64,000 nt of DNA, from the NCBI GenBank assembly GCA_016873805.1, contig VGVZ01000005.1, forward strand, positions 1 to 64,000. The letters are read 5' to 3'. Every line of letters starts with the position of its first letter. Within the stretch, counting starts at the first letter, position 1. This document shows, in pieces, positions 54,908 through 64,000 of the stretch. The translations under genes were made by a program, and so were the position numbers. Source of the stretch: Ignavibacteria bacterium (GTDB lineage Bacteria > Bacteroidota > Ignavibacteria > UBA10030). The notes below the pieces were generated by a model. It made no database searches, was not told the DNA's origin, and worked only from the letters and a program-made list of their open reading frames with translations.

Positions 54908-55957
54908 ATGTCGAGATTCATTACCATAACGCTTGTCGTAGGTCACTTCCTCGGACCCGCCTCGGGATGGTCGAGACAATCGGTGTCCGGACCGATGGAG
55001 ACACAGCTGATGCGCGCGATTGATCACACCTTGCGTCAGGAGTATTGGGCCGCGGAATCGGTGTTTCGGCTACTGGCCGAAGAGTATCCGAACCATCCGG
55101 CGGCGAATCTCTATTGGGCCGGAATGCTGCAGGCGCGGGCAGAAGACTACTCCGAATTGCCTGATCGCAGGCGGTTTGATTCCCTATTGATCGTCGCGGA
55201 CGAGAAGGCACAGAGGCTGCAGAGCAGGGAAGAGACTCTTGCGGAGGGATTGTACTATGCCGGAAGCGTTCTGAGCTACCAGTCTTATGTCTCTTCATCG
55301 ACGGGGGAGTGGTTTCGGGCGGTGACGAAAGGAATCTCGGCCGTCTCGAACCTGAACAAAGCGCTTGCCCGAGATTCATCACTCGTTGGTTGTTATGTGG
55401 GAATCGGTACATACAACTATTGGAAGAGCCGCAAGACGCAATTCCTCAGCTGGCTTCCATTCGTGCGCGATGACCGGGTGGAGGGGATTAACCAGTTGCG
55501 GATCGGATTTCGAAAGGGCACATACAATCGCTACCTTTCGGCAAGCTCGCTGATCATCGTGCTGATCGACGCGGGGGAATATGCAGAAGCCGTTGACGTT
55601 GCCGACGCCGTTCTTGCGAAATATCCTTCGAACCGGCACTATCTTCACTGGAGGGCAGTCGCGTGTGAACAATGGGGGCGGCTGGAGGAAGCTCTCACCG
55701 CGTACGGTCGATTGCTTGAGAATCTGAAGGCTGATACAAACTTGCATGCGTTCCGTCGGCTGCAGTGCAATTTGAAGCTGGCCGATATTCACCTCCGACT
55801 TGGGCAGATGGATCGCGCTCTGGAGTACGCACGAGTCACGCGAGACTATGCGCCAAACTCATTTCCCGAGCATTTGCGTGAGACAGCGGCTCAAAGATTA
55901 GCCGAAGGCAGAAAGATAGAGCAGCATATTCGATCGCTCGGTGCCGGGAGCCGATAA
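54908..55957 (+). CDS. Secreted TPR-like protein of unknown function
   Basis: 349 residues, starting 12 bases after upp. A signal peptide of about 22 residues (ITLVVGHFLGPASGWS) precedes helical repeats: LRQEYWAAESVFRLLAEEYP, SLVGCYVGIGTYNYWKSR, LIDAGEYAEAVDVADAVL and RRLQCNLKLADIHLRLGQMD. It likely folds as an alpha-solenoid of TPR type in the periplasm or outer membrane. No binding partner is suggested by the neighbours. Confidence 0.75.
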   Translation: MSRFITITLVVGHFLGPASGWSRQSVSGPMETQLMRAIDHTLRQEYWAAESVFRLLAEEYPNHPAANLYWAGMLQARAEDYSELPDRRRFDSLLIVADEKAQRLQSREETLAEGLYYAGSVLSYQSYVSSSTGEWFRAVTKGISAVSNLNKALARDSSLVGCYVGIGTYNYWKSRKTQFLSWLPFVRDDRVEGINQLRIGFRKGTYNRYLSASSLIIVLIDAGEYAEAVDVADAVLAKYPSNRHYLHWRAVACEQWGRLEEALTAYGRLLENLKADTNLHAFRRLQCNLKLADIHLRLGQMDRALEYARVTRDYAPNSFPEHLRETAAQRLAEGRKIEQHIRSLGAGSR

Positions 55958-55966
55958 CAACTGATC

Positions 55967-55994
55967 TTGACAATGAGACAGCGGATGATAAATT
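55967..55994 (+). promoter_or_regulatory. Promoter of the rel gene
   Basis: TTGACA (55967-55972), 16 bases, TAAATT (55989-55994), 59 bases before ATG 56054. Confidence 0.6.
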
Positions 55995-56053
55995 GCGTGG
56001 TGGGACCGCGGAGCGAACGAAATTCATTCTTTGCATGTTGATTGTTAAACGGG

Positions 56054-58270
56054 ATGATACAGCGTCGATCTCTCCATATTGACTACGACAAGAAGCTCAA
56101 GTATCTGCTTGACACGTGCCACCGCGCGCTTCCGAGCGTGAACGATGACCTCTTGCGGCGAGCGTTTGCCGTGAGCTATGAGGCGCACAAGCAGGACCTC
56201 CGGGCGTCGGGCGAACCGTATTTTCTCCATCCGTATGAGGTCGCCCTGATTATCGCGCGTGAGATTACGCTCGACGACATCTCAGTTGCCAGCGCCTTGC
56301 TTCATGACGTTGTCGAAGATACCAGATTCGATCTGAAGGCAATCCGGGAGGAATTCGGGGATACCGTTGCCGATATCGTCGACGGGGCGACCAAAATCAG
56401 CGACATTTTCCGAAGCCATGAAATCACACAGGCGGAAAACTACCGCAAGATGTTGCTGTCGATGGTGAACGACATCAGAGTCATCCTGATCAAATTCGCG
56501 GATCGACTTCACAATATGCGGACGTTGGAATTCCTGCCTGCCGAGAAGCAGATGCGGCTTGCCAAGGAGACGCTCGATATCTACGCCCCGTTCGCCCATC
56601 GCTTCGGTCTCGCGAAGATCAAATGGGAACTCGAAGATTTGTCGTTCAAATACCTCCACCGGGAAGATTACGACGAGATCGCGGGACAACTCAAGGCGCG
56701 CAGGCGGGAGCGCGAGCACTACATCCGAAAGTTTGTCGGCCCGATTGAGCGAAGCCTGAAGGCCAATGGCATCAAATACGAAATCGTCGGGAGACCCAAG
56801 CATCTCTACAGCATCTACAACAAGATGGTCCGCCGAAACAAGCCGCTCGATGAGATCTACGACTTGCTGGCTGTTCGGATTATGCTCGATTCAGAAGAGA
56901 ACAACGACTGCTTCATCGTGTACGGCCTGGTGACGGAAATCTACAAGCCGATTCCAGAGCGGTTCAAAGATTATATTTCGATTCCAAAGAAGAACGGCTA
57001 CCAGTCCATCCACACAACCGTTGTGGGCCCGGATGGACGGCTTGTCGAAATCCAGATCCGAACAAAGAAGATGCACGATGTCTCAGAACGGGGAGTGGCT
57101 GCTCATTGGATGTACAAGGAGAGCAAGACCTCGCTGGATCAAGAACTTGAGGGCTGGATCAACTGGGTCCGCGAAATCTTCGACCAGAAGACAGAAGATA
57201 CGCCGAAAGAACTGATGGAGAGTTTCAAGCTGAATCTCTATCAGGACGAAATCTACGTGTTTACGCCGAAGGGGGATCTCAAGATCCTCCCCCGCAAGTC
57301 GACTCCTCTCGACTTCGCGTTTGAGATTCATTCGAATATCGGCTTCCATTGCATCGGCGCGAAGGTGAACGGCCGGATCGTTCCGCTCAACACGATTCTT
57401 CGCAGCGGCGATCAGGTCGAGATCATTACTTCGAAAAACCAAAATCCAAATCCGGATTGGGAGCAGTTTGTCGTCACGCATAAAGCAAAAACACAAATTC
57501 GAAGGTGGATGCGCGAGAACGCCCGCAAACGGAGTGAGTCCGGTCGGGAAATCTGGCAAAAGAAACTCCGGCGCCACAAGTTTCACATCAATGAAGACGA
57601 CCTCGCACGGATGTTGCCGGCTCTCCGGTTCGAGAACTTGCAGTCATTCTATATGGGGATTACCGAAGAAAAGATTGACGCGGATGAACTCATCGAACAG
57701 CTCCTGCTTCGGGCAAAACATCGCCCGTCCGAAGATGATCGGGAAGCTGAATCTCCAAAAACACTCTTCAAGAAGTTCGTCACGACGGCGAGAGACATCG
57801 CGAGCGGCATCTCGGTGCTCGGAAGCAAGGAAAGCTTCATGCACCAATATGCCAAATGCTGCAACCCGATTCCCGGAGACGACATCGTCGGATTCGTGAC
57901 GGTCGGAGAGGGGATCAAGATCCATCGACGCGATTGTCAGAATGCGCTCTCTCTTCGGCTTGCGGAAAGCGAACGCATCGTGGAAGTCGATTGGCCCTCG
58001 CAGGATGGAGGCGACTTCCTTGCAGCGCTGCACGTGACGGGAAAGGATCGTTCGAGCCTCCTGAGTGATATCACTCGAGTGATATCATCCCACGAAAATA
58101 CAAATATCCGGAGTGTGAACATGGATTCGCACGGCGACGTCTTTGATGGACAGATCATTTTGTACGTCAAGAACACCGACCATCTGGAGAAGATCGTGGA
58201 GAAGCTAAGAAAAGTCGAGGGCGTTATTCAGGTCGAACGGTTTTCCGGTCATGGGTTGCGGAGGAATTGA
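56054..58270 (+). CDS. rel: Bifunctional (p)ppGpp synthetase/hydrolase (RelA/SpoT family)
   Basis: 738 residues from ATG 56054 (TTG 56042 would add four). HD hydrolase domain with YFLHPYEVALIIA and ALLHDVVEDT, so degradation of the alarmone is predicted. Synthetase domain with KNGYQSIHTTVVGPDGR and VAAHWMYKE. TGS domain near 380-440 (VFTPKGDLKILPRKSTPLDF), a zinc-finger-like CCNPIPGDDIVG, and a C-terminal ACT domain (LLSDITRVISSHENTNIRSV). It adjusts growth to starvation via (p)ppGpp. The reading frame overlaps the next gene's upstream ATG, but the GTG at 58275 lies just after its stop. Confidence 0.96.
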   Translation: MIQRRSLHIDYDKKLKYLLDTCHRALPSVNDDLLRRAFAVSYEAHKQDLRASGEPYFLHPYEVALIIAREITLDDISVASALLHDVVEDTRFDLKAIREEFGDTVADIVDGATKISDIFRSHEITQAENYRKMLLSMVNDIRVILIKFADRLHNMRTLEFLPAEKQMRLAKETLDIYAPFAHRFGLAKIKWELEDLSFKYLHREDYDEIAGQLKARRREREHYIRKFVGPIERSLKANGIKYEIVGRPKHLYSIYNKMVRRNKPLDEIYDLLAVRIMLDSEENNDCFIVYGLVTEIYKPIPERFKDYISIPKKNGYQSIHTTVVGPDGRLVEIQIRTKKMHDVSERGVAAHWMYKESKTSLDQELEGWINWVREIFDQKTEDTPKELMESFKLNLYQDEIYVFTPKGDLKILPRKSTPLDFAFEIHSNIGFHCIGAKVNGRIVPLNTILRSGDQVEIITSKNQNPNPDWEQFVVTHKAKTQIRRWMRENARKRSESGREIWQKKLRRHKFHINEDDLARMLPALRFENLQSFYMGITEEKIDADELIEQLLLRAKHRPSEDDREAESPKTLFKKFVTTARDIASGISVLGSKESFMHQYAKCCNPIPGDDIVGFVTVGEGIKIHRRDCQNALSLRLAESERIVEVDWPSQDGGDFLAALHVTGKDRSSLLSDITRVISSHENTNIRSVNMDSHGDVFDGQIILYVKNTDHLEKIVEKLRKVEGVIQVERFSGHGLRRN

Positions 58271-58274
58271 CGTC

Positions 58275-58724
58275 GTGAATGTATTGGGCCACGAGGGGAC
58301 GCGCGTTCTGGGCATCGACTATGGTTCAAAGCGGATCGGGCTCGCGCTCAGCGACCCCGTGGGCGTCATCGCCCAGGCTTTTGAAACCATCCCGAATGAT
58401 GAGAACGTGTTGGACCGCCTGAACGCTATCATCGCAACAGAAGGAGTGCGGTTGGTTGTTGTAGGGATGCCCCTCAATCTGAAAGGGGAACGGGGACACA
58501 AAAGTCTGGAAGTTGATGATTTCATCGTACGGCTTCGCGATGCCATCGCGATTGACGTCGTGGAATGGGACGAGCGATTCACAAGCACGCTGGCTCAGCG
58601 ATCAATGCGTGATCTTGGGACGAAGAAGAAGAAACGAGCGGAGAAGGGAAGAATCGATGCCATGGCAGCCGCGCTGATGTTGCAGAGCTTTCTCGATCGG
58701 ACGAAACGATCGATTGGTTGTTGA
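58275..58724 (+). CDS. ruvX: Holliday junction resolvase-like / rRNA-processing nuclease YqgF
   Basis: 149 residues from GTG 58275, ten bases after GGAGG (58260-58264); ATG 58251 would overlap rel and is less likely. RNase H fold with VLGIDYGSKRIGLALSDP, LVVVGMPLNLKGERG, WDERFTSTLAQRSM and GRIDAMAAALMLQSFL. Family members process the 5' end of 16S rRNA in E. coli. Length about 140-150 is typical. Confidence 0.93.
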   Translation: MNVLGHEGTRVLGIDYGSKRIGLALSDPVGVIAQAFETIPNDENVLDRLNAIIATEGVRLVVVGMPLNLKGERGHKSLEVDDFIVRLRDAIAIDVVEWDERFTSTLAQRSMRDLGTKKKKRAEKGRIDAMAAALMLQSFLDRTKRSIGC

Positions 58725-58781
58725 AAGCGGAAGTGGCGAAATTGTTGAGCCGTGGAACAGTCGAATACGGCGAGCAGCAAC

Positions 58782-59486
58782 ATGAAATTTGAACACCTCA
58801 GACGTCGTCTCCCCTGGATCGTAGTCGCCGCGTTGGCCGCATGGGTTGCTCTGGAAATTGTCTTGCTTCCGTTCGGTGCGATCCGCGAATTGCGACGCAT
58901 CAATCCGAGCGAGACAGCGTTCATGCGGGACTATATCTCACGAACAGAGGAAGCCGGGCGGCGTCCGAGACTCCGCCATCGCTGGATCCCCCTCGGTCAA
59001 ATCCCCCTCCATGCGCGCAACGCGGTGATTCTCGCGGAAGACGGGGCCTTCTGGAGCCACAGTGGGTTCGACTGGTTCGAATTCGGCGAATCGCTGAAGA
59101 AAAACTTCGCCGAACTGCGCGCCGCCCGCGGTGCGAGCACCATTTCCCAACAGCTTGTGAAGAACCTGTACCTCTCCCCATCCAAGAATCCCATGCGGAA
59201 GATCAAGGAATGGATTCTCACCTGGTGGCTGGAGCAATCGTTGCGGAAGGAGAGAATCCTCGAAGTCTACCTCAATGTGATCGAGTGGGGTGACGGTGTC
59301 TACGGAGTTCAGGCCGGAGCGCAGTACCATTTTGGAAAGGACGCGTCGTTGTTGACGCGGGAAGAGGGTGCGCGCATGGCAGCCATGATTCCGAGCCCGC
59401 GGCGCTACAAGCCGGGCCAAACGACGCGATACCTTGATCGATATACCCGCACCATTCTCACGCGTATGAATGCGCGGAACATGTAG
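58782..59486 (+). CDS. mtgA: Monofunctional peptidoglycan transglycosylase MtgA
   Basis: 234 residues from ATG 58782; GTG 58752 would add ten. One N-terminal membrane helix (WIVVAALAAWVALEIVLLPF) followed by a GT51 domain: ILAEDGAFWSHSGFDW with the catalytic Glu, GASTISQQLVKNLYLSPSKN, RKIKEWILTWWLEQSLRKER and LEVYLNVIEWGDGVYGVQ. It polymerises lipid II into glycan strands without a transpeptidase domain. Confidence 0.95.
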   Translation: MKFEHLRRRLPWIVVAALAAWVALEIVLLPFGAIRELRRINPSETAFMRDYISRTEEAGRRPRLRHRWIPLGQIPLHARNAVILAEDGAFWSHSGFDWFEFGESLKKNFAELRAARGASTISQQLVKNLYLSPSKNPMRKIKEWILTWWLEQSLRKERILEVYLNVIEWGDGVYGVQAGAQYHFGKDASLLTREEGARMAAMIPSPRRYKPGQTTRYLDRYTRTILTRMNARNM

Positions 59487-59503
59487 GATTCCACGGAGCA
59501 TGA

Positions 59504-60160
59504 ATGACTCAGAAGGATCTTGAACTTCTGCTTGAGGAGGGAGAGGGGTTCCAGCTTGAGTTCAAGCGAAAGGTGTCGTCGGCCGAGAAGATCGCGCGAG
59601 CGATGATCGGTTTCGCCAACACACGGGGAGGAACGATCCTGTTCGGTATCGACGATGACAAACGAGTGGTCGGCGTTGAGAGTGAGAAGTCAGAGCTCGA
59701 ATTGATCACGGTCGCCGGAACATACCATATCGAGCCCCCGATCGAACCATTCGTCGAAATCATTCCTTACAAAGGTAAGGACGTCATTGCCGTTACGATC
59801 GAGGAAAGCAAGGACAAGCCGCATTCACTTATTGTGGACGAAGAGGATCACTATGATAGTTCGTCCCGCGTGTTCATCCGGGTACACGACAAAACGATGG
59901 CGGCAAGCAGGGAGGTGGAAAAGATACTCCGCTCGGAACAGCCCGACGCCCCGCCGCTCCGCATCGAGATAGGGGCGGAAGAGCGGCGCTTGTTTGACTA
60001 CCTTGAACAGAATGAACGAGTCACGGTAAAGGAATTCGCGAAGCTGGTGAATGTCTCTCAGCGAAGAGCCTCGCGGATGCTGATCAAACTTGTCCGGGCC
60101 GGCGTGCTTCGCATACACACGCACGACAAGGAAGACTACTTCACGGTCACGTTTGAGTAG
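59504..60160 (+). CDS. AlbA_2/Schlafen-type DNA-binding protein with C-terminal winged helix
   Basis: 218 residues. The N-terminal AlbA_2 domain (Schlafen AlbA-like) shows FQLEFKRKVSSAEKIARAM, FANTRGGTILFGIDDD and FIRVHDKTMAASREVEKIL. A C-terminal winged helix follows (RRLFDYLEQNERVTVKEFAK, NVSQRRASRMLIKLVRAG). It is predicted to bind DNA or RNA and act as a transcription factor or RNA-related regulator; the targets are unknown. Its 3' end overlaps the convergent TrmH-like gene by 14 bases. Confidence 0.88.
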   Translation: MTQKDLELLLEEGEGFQLEFKRKVSSAEKIARAMIGFANTRGGTILFGIDDDKRVVGVESEKSELELITVAGTYHIEPPIEPFVEIIPYKGKDVIAVTIEESKDKPHSLIVDEEDHYDSSSRVFIRVHDKTMAASREVEKILRSEQPDAPPLRIEIGAEERRLFDYLEQNERVTVKEFAKLVNVSQRRASRMLIKLVRAGVLRIHTHDKEDYFTVTFE

Positions 60161-60701
60161 ATCGGGAATGACGTCGCCAGATTTTCGAAAGCTCAAAGAT
60201 TGCGATCCCATACGCGACCGCGACGTTAAGGGAATGCTTCGTCCCGTACATCGGAATCTGAATCCCGAAATCGCACGACGTGATGAGTTCGGCGGAAACG
60301 CCGGTGATTTCGTTGCCGAGGATGAGGCAGAGCGGAAAGTGTTCGGGGCGAACACTGTCATAGGGAATGCTTTGATCCGTGAGTTCAAGACAACAGATGC
60401 GGAATCCGTTTTTTCGGAGTTGATCCACGGCATCAGCGGGACTTCTTCGGTATTCCCACGGGACAGTTTTCGTTGCCCCCAATGCGGTTTTTTCGATTTC
60501 TTTCCGGGGGGGTGAGGGAGTGAAGCCCGTCAGTATCAGTTTCTCGAGAAGGGCTGCGTCCGACGTGCGAAAGATCGAGCCTACGTTGTAGAGACTTCGC
60601 ACATTTTCGAGGCAGGCGACGACGGGCAGACGTTCGATCGCAGAAATCTCCTCCTTTCTCAGCCGTTGCCGACCGATTTCTTCGTGTGAGAGTTTTCTCA
60701 T
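60147..60701 (-). CDS. SPOUT family RNA 2'-O-methyltransferase (TrmH/SpoU-like)
   Basis: 184 residues. Class signature motifs: LENVRSLYNVGSIFRTSDA (motif 1), LCLILGNEITGVSAELI (motif 2) and GTKHSLNVAVAYGIAIFEL (motif 3), forming the trefoil-knot SAM site. It methylates ribose in tRNA or rRNA; the exact site cannot be told from sequence. Closest in form to TrmH-like proteins in Bacteroidota. It converges with the AlbA_2 gene. Confidence 0.92.
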   Translation of the reverse strand: MRKLSHEEIGRQRLRKEEISAIERLPVVACLENVRSLYNVGSIFRTSDAALLEKLILTGFTPSPPRKEIEKTALGATKTVPWEYRRSPADAVDQLRKNGFRICCLELTDQSIPYDSVRPEHFPLCLILGNEITGVSAELITSCDFGIQIPMYGTKHSLNVAVAYGIAIFELSKIWRRHSRSTQT

Positions 60702-60782
60702 TTAGCCAGTCGTGAAGTGTCCCGATCCGCGGAAATGGCCAAGGGACTGTAGCACTACACCATGGTGCGTGGGGGAAAATGG

Positions 60783-60811
60783 TTGCTCACGGAGTCAAAA
60801 TTCCTTATATT
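60783..60811 (+). promoter_or_regulatory. Promoter of the cmk-ispH-rpsA cluster
   Basis: TTGCTC (60783-60788), 17 bases, TATATT (60806-60811). Its position rules out the upstream ATG at 60762 as the cmk start. Confidence 0.65.
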
Positions 60812-60833
60812 AATAAGTATTTTTCGTGAGAAA

Positions 60834-61532
60834 TTGAAGAGAATCAGCATTGCGATAGATGGGCCCGCGGCCTCCGGCAAAAGTACAACTGCGAAGCAGG
60901 TCGCCGCAGAATTGGGGTACGTCCACATCGATACGGGGGCGATGTACCGCGCCATTACGTTGAAGGTCATCAACAGGGGGATCCCCGTTGACGATGCAGA
61001 GCAAGTCTGCAGACTTGCTGAAGAGACACACGTGCGACTCGCCCGAGACGACGGTTCTCTTACCGTATACCTCGATGATCGCGATGTGACTCGGGAGATT
61101 CGAAGCAAAAAGGTCACCCAGCACGTAAGCACGGTCAGCAGTTATCCCGGTGTCCGAACCGTGATGGTGCGTGAACAACGCACGATGGCTGAAGGGGGCG
61201 GTGTGGTGCTTGAGGGGCGAGATATCGGGACGGTCGTTCTCCCCGATGCTCAACTCAAGATCTTCTTGGTGGCCAACATCGCTGAACGAGCCCGTCGGCG
61301 AAGATCAGAGCTGGAGGCATCCGGCATCGCCACCGATGAAGGCACTCTGATCAGCGAACTGGTCGAGAGGGATCGGAAGGACGAATCGCGCGAGAACAGC
61401 CCGCTTCGCCGTGCGCCTGACGCAATCGAGCTTGACACAACGAATCTCTCGGTGACCGAACAAGTTGACTTCATCGTGAAGAGGGCCCGGAGCATCATCG
61501 AAGGGAAGGTTGGACATGAACGTCACGGTTGA
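60834..61532 (+). CDS. cmk: Cytidylate kinase
   Basis: 232 residues from TTG 60834, chosen because the promoter ends at 60811 and homologues start directly before SIAIDGPAASGKSTTAKQVA. Further motifs: YVHIDTGAMYRAIT, EGGGVVLEGRDIGTVVLPDA and DESRENSPLRRAPDAIELDT. It phosphorylates CMP and dCMP. It overlaps ispH by 17 bases. cmk, ispH and rpsA are a common cluster in bacteria. Confidence 0.93.
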   Translation: MKRISIAIDGPAASGKSTTAKQVAAELGYVHIDTGAMYRAITLKVINRGIPVDDAEQVCRLAEETHVRLARDDGSLTVYLDDRDVTREIRSKKVTQHVSTVSSYPGVRTVMVREQRTMAEGGGVVLEGRDIGTVVLPDAQLKIFLVANIAERARRRRSELEASGIATDEGTLISELVERDRKDESRENSPLRRAPDAIELDTTNLSVTEQVDFIVKRARSIIEGKVGHERHG

Positions 61533-62400
61533 CAGACACTCTGGTTTCTGCTGGGGAGTTGTCAGGACAATCGAAATTGCCGAACAGGAGCTGGCTGAGA
61601 AGGGGGAACTGTACTCGCTCGGCGATATCATCCACAATCCCAAAGAGATCGAGCGGATGGAAAAATTGGGACTGCGGACGATCAGCGCTTCGGATCTGCC
61701 TGTGCTTCAAGGTAAGCGGGTGTTGATTCGAGCACACGGCGAGCCGCCCGAGACGTATCGAAAGGCGGAATCCCTCGGCATCACATTAGTGGACGCCACG
61801 TGTCCCGTGGTGACGAAAGTCCAGGAGCGGATCCGGAAGTTCTATCTCGAAGGATACCAGGTCATCATCTTCGGGAAGAAAGAGCACGCAGAGGTCATCG
61901 GCCTCGTCGGACAGACCAATAATGAAGCGACAGTGATTAGCCGTGTGGCTGAAGTGCAAACGCTCGCGCTGAGAAGCCGTGTTGTTCTCTTTTCTCAGAC
62001 GACGATGGACAAGCCGACGTTTTACCAAATCAAAGAAGGGCTCGAACAACGGGTCGAGGAACTGGTCGTCGGCACGATCGAGGATGAAGCAATCGAGTTT
62101 CACGCGAAAGATACGATTTGTGGACAGGTCTCAGGGCGCGAAACGAAGTTGCGTGTATTCGCCCGGAGCAATGACGCAGTGATATTTGTTGCAGGTAAGA
62201 AAAGCTCAAACGGAAAAGTGCTCTTCGAAATTGCGAGAGACGCCAACGAACGTACCTATTTCATCGAAGATCCCGGAGATTTGAAGCCGGAGTGGTTCGA
62301 GCATGTCGAACGTGTCGGTGTCACCGGTGCCACCTCGACGCCGCAATGGCTGATGGAATTGGTGAAGGAGCGTATCGAACAGCAGTACGATTCGAGGTAG
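61516..62400 (+). CDS. ispH: 4-hydroxy-3-methylbut-2-enyl diphosphate reductase
   Basis: 294 residues from ATG 61516. The three cluster cysteines are present in HSGFCWGVVRTIEIAE, LVDATCPVVTKVQ and KDTICGQVSGRETKLR. The family motif GVTGATSTPQWLMELV is near the end. It performs the final step of the MEP pathway whose first enzyme, dxs, is at 9.7 kb, and needs an Fe-S cluster from the SUF system. TTG 61510 is a possible alternative start. Confidence 0.96.
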   Translation: MNVTVDRHSGFCWGVVRTIEIAEQELAEKGELYSLGDIIHNPKEIERMEKLGLRTISASDLPVLQGKRVLIRAHGEPPETYRKAESLGITLVDATCPVVTKVQERIRKFYLEGYQVIIFGKKEHAEVIGLVGQTNNEATVISRVAEVQTLALRSRVVLFSQTTMDKPTFYQIKEGLEQRVEELVVGTIEDEAIEFHAKDTICGQVSGRETKLRVFARSNDAVIFVAGKKSSNGKVLFEIARDANERTYFIEDPGDLKPEWFEHVERVGVTGATSTPQWLMELVKERIEQQYDSR

Positions 62401-62520
62401 CCGAAGAATGAGGAACAACCGTCATTACTAATTACATATCAATCACCACTAACAGCAGTCCGTTGTTCGATATTCTGTTGTGCGACGATGACGGGCACGA
62501 TCATCATATCGAATGACAAC

Positions 62521-62539
62521 TCCCCCATGCAACGGGGGA
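62521..62539 (+). promoter_or_regulatory. Hairpin next to the rpsA ribosome-binding site
   Basis: TCCCCC (62521-62526) and GGGGGA (62534-62539) pair around seven bases, just three bases before AGGAGG (62542-62547). No T-run follows, so translational control of rpsA is more likely than termination. Confidence 0.5.
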
Positions 62540-62551
62540 TCAGGAGGTTTA

Positions 62552-64000
62552 ATGGTAGAAGCAAATATTGCTCCGGAGCGTAATCACCAAACGGAGTATT
62601 CACCGGCTGAAGTCGAGCGGATGACGAAGCTCTATGAGAGCACGCTGAGTTCGATTTCCGAGAACGAAATTGTCAAGGGACGAATCGTCCATATCGGAGA
62701 GTCCTTCGTGACGGTTGATATCGGATTCAAGTCCGAGGGGATTATTTCCGCCGATGAGTTCCCTGATCTCAAAGAGATCAAGATCGGCGATCAGATCGAG
62801 GTCTTCTTGGAATCGGTCGAAAACCGGGACGGTCAACTGGTACTGTCGCGCAAGCGGGCAGACTTCATGCGGATCTGGGAGAGAGTCGTACGGGCCTTCG
62901 ATACCGGAGAGGTTCTCAAGGGACGATGCGTCCGACGTACGAAGGGAGGCATCGTCGTCGACCTGCTCGGGATCGATGCATTTCTTCCAGGATCGCAGAT
63001 CGATATCCGACCTGTTCGCGATTTCGACGCCTTCATCGGTCGTGAGCTGGATTTCAAGGTTGTGAAAGTAAACCATCCGTCCGAAAATGTCGTTGTCAGT
63101 CACAAAGTGCTCGTTGAGCAAGAACTGGCCGGCCAGAGGAAAGCGATCCTCGACAGCCTGGAAAAAGGGCAAATCCTCGAAGGACATGTCAAGGCCATCA
63201 CCGATTTCGGCGTCTTTGTCGATCTCGGCGGCGTCGACGGATTGGTGCACATAACCGACCTTTCGTGGGGCCGGGTCAGTCACCCTTCGGAAATCGTGAA
63301 GCTCGATCAAACGATCAACATCGTCGTTCTCGATTTCGATCAGGAGAAGAAGAGAATCTCACTCGGCTTGAAGCAGTTGCTCCCTCACCCTTGGGAAAAC
63401 ATCGAGTTCAAGTATCCGGTGGGAACGAAAATCCAGGGCAAAGTCGTCTCGCTCACGGACTACGGAGCATTCGTCGAGATCGAGAAGGGAATCGAAGGCC
63501 TCATCCATATTTCTGAGATGAGCTGGACACAGCACATCAAACACCCGTCGCAGGTTGTCTCGATGGGTCAGATTATCGATGCAGTGATTCTCTCGCTGGA
63601 CAAGGATGGAAAGAAGATCTCGCTGGGCATGAAACAGCTCGAGCCAGATCCGTGGAGATCACTCCTGGCGAAATATCCGGTCGGCTCGAAGCACGAAGGT
63701 GTCGTTCGTAACTTGACGAACTTCGGCGTCTTCGTGGAGCTTGAAGAAGGTGTGGATGGACTTGTTCACATCTCCGATCTCTCCTGGATGAAGAAGATCC
63801 GACATCCGGGTGAAGTGGTGAAAAAGGGAGACAAGATCGAAGTCGTCATCCTCGGGATTGACGTCGACCAGCGGCGAATTTCCCTCGGCCACAAACAGAT
63901 CCAGGACAATCCGTGGGACAACTTCGAAACCTCCTACAAGGCCGGAACGGAGGTCGAAGGGAAGATTGTCCGCATCATCGAGAAGGGAGTCATCGTTGAA
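62552..64000 (+). CDS. rpsA: 30S ribosomal protein S1 (N-terminal part, cut by window edge)
   Basis: About 483 codons from ATG 62552, preceded by AGGAGG four bases away, open to the window edge. Repeated S1 (OB-fold) domains are visible: [96 protein letters not shown], and a sixth beginning at the edge. [21 protein letters not shown] ends mark each repeat. It helps the ribosome load mRNA. Placed after cmk and ispH as usual. Confidence 0.96.
   Translation, partial: MVEANIAPERNHQTEYSPAEVERMTKLYESTLSSISENEIVKGRIVHIGESFVTVDIGFKSEGIISADEFPDLKEIKIGDQIEVFLESVENRDGQLVLSRKRADFMRIWERVVRAFDTGEVLKGRCVRRTKGGIVVDLLGIDAFLPGSQIDIRPVRDFDAFIGRELDFKVVKVNHPSENVVVSHKVLVEQELAGQRKAILDSLEKGQILEGHVKAITDFGVFVDLGGVDGLVHITDLSWGRVSHPSEIVKLDQTINIVVLDFDQEKKRISLGLKQLLPHPWENIEFKYPVGTKIQGKVVSLTDYGAFVEIEKGIEGLIHISEMSWTQHIKHPSQVVSMGQIIDAVILSLDKDGKKISLGMKQLEPDPWRSLLAKYPVGSKHEGVVRNLTNFGVFVELEEGVDGLVHISDLSWMKKIRHPGEVVKKGDKIEVVILGIDVDQRRISLGHKQIQDNPWDNFETSYKAGTEVEGKIVRIIEKGVIVE

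Noticed and set aside
60762..60833. ATG 60762 as the cmk start
   Set aside because: It lies upstream of the TTGCTC-17-TATATT promoter, and homologues start at the P-loop strand, so TTG 60834 is preferred.

Overview
The window looks like a chromosomal segment of a Bacteroidota/Chlorobi-group bacterium, most likely Ignavibacteria or a close relative; this placement is inference. It rests on a secreted giant protein ending in a YPNPFN-type (type IX secretion-like) C-terminal domain, a carboxypeptidase-regulatory/TonB-dependent receptor, bacillithiol genes bshA and bshB1, a SufU-type SUF operon, and promoters with a TATATTTG-like -10 box. Gene density is high and most genes form tightly overlapping same-strand chains.

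Layout. 1-4.7 kb (minus strand): a copper/silver efflux operon reading small Cys-rich membrane protein, cusC-like, cusB-like with an extra CupA-like cupredoxin domain, then cusA (cut by the window edge). 4.8-5.5 kb (minus): bshB1. 5.7-16.0 kb (plus): a ten-gene overlapping chain of TonB-dependent receptor, xseA, xseB, dxs, oxidoreductase, SAM hydroxide adenosyltransferase, ribD, ribE and an unknown gene. 16.0-18.1 kb: secG, tRNA-Lys, a response regulator with a degenerate DHp-like tail, a small membrane protein and tRNA-Leu. 18.2-24.9 kb: a 1190-residue predicted outer-membrane protein, an O6-alkylguanine methyltransferase and a PcrA/UvrD helicase. 25.0-26.5 kb (minus): bshA and a PD-(D/E)XK-like protein. 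27.0-34.0 kb: rrf2 regulator, an unknown gene, sufB-C-D-S-U, sufA-like and sufT-like, followed by a separately promoted superoxide dismutase and a strong terminator. 34.8-39.6 kb: M28 peptidase, folP, glycosyltransferase, pcm, miaA, tRNA-Pro. 39.7-41.9 kb (minus): CHASE2-adenylate cyclase.

42.1-51.3 kb is the least ordinary block: four co-directional genes between a good promoter and a strong terminator, encoding a membrane-anchored thioredoxin-like protein, a CsgG/LpoB-like protein, a 1677-residue YCF48-repeat secreted protein, and an 836-residue CsgG-like/transglutaminase-like/TPR protein. This is the best candidate for an undescribed envelope system. 51.6-56 kb: der, a CoA-disulfide-reductase-like flavoprotein, upp and a TPR protein. 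56-60.7 kb: rel, ruvX, mtgA, an AlbA_2-domain protein and, convergent, a TrmH-type RNA methyltransferase. 60.8-64 kb: the common cmk-ispH-rpsA cluster, with rpsA cut by the window edge.

Many promoters can be read by eye as TTGnnn, a spacer of 16-18 (usually 17) and a TATATT-like box. They settle several start codons (bshB1, cmk, the first copper-operon gene). No CRISPR array, insertion sequence, prophage or rRNA gene was seen.
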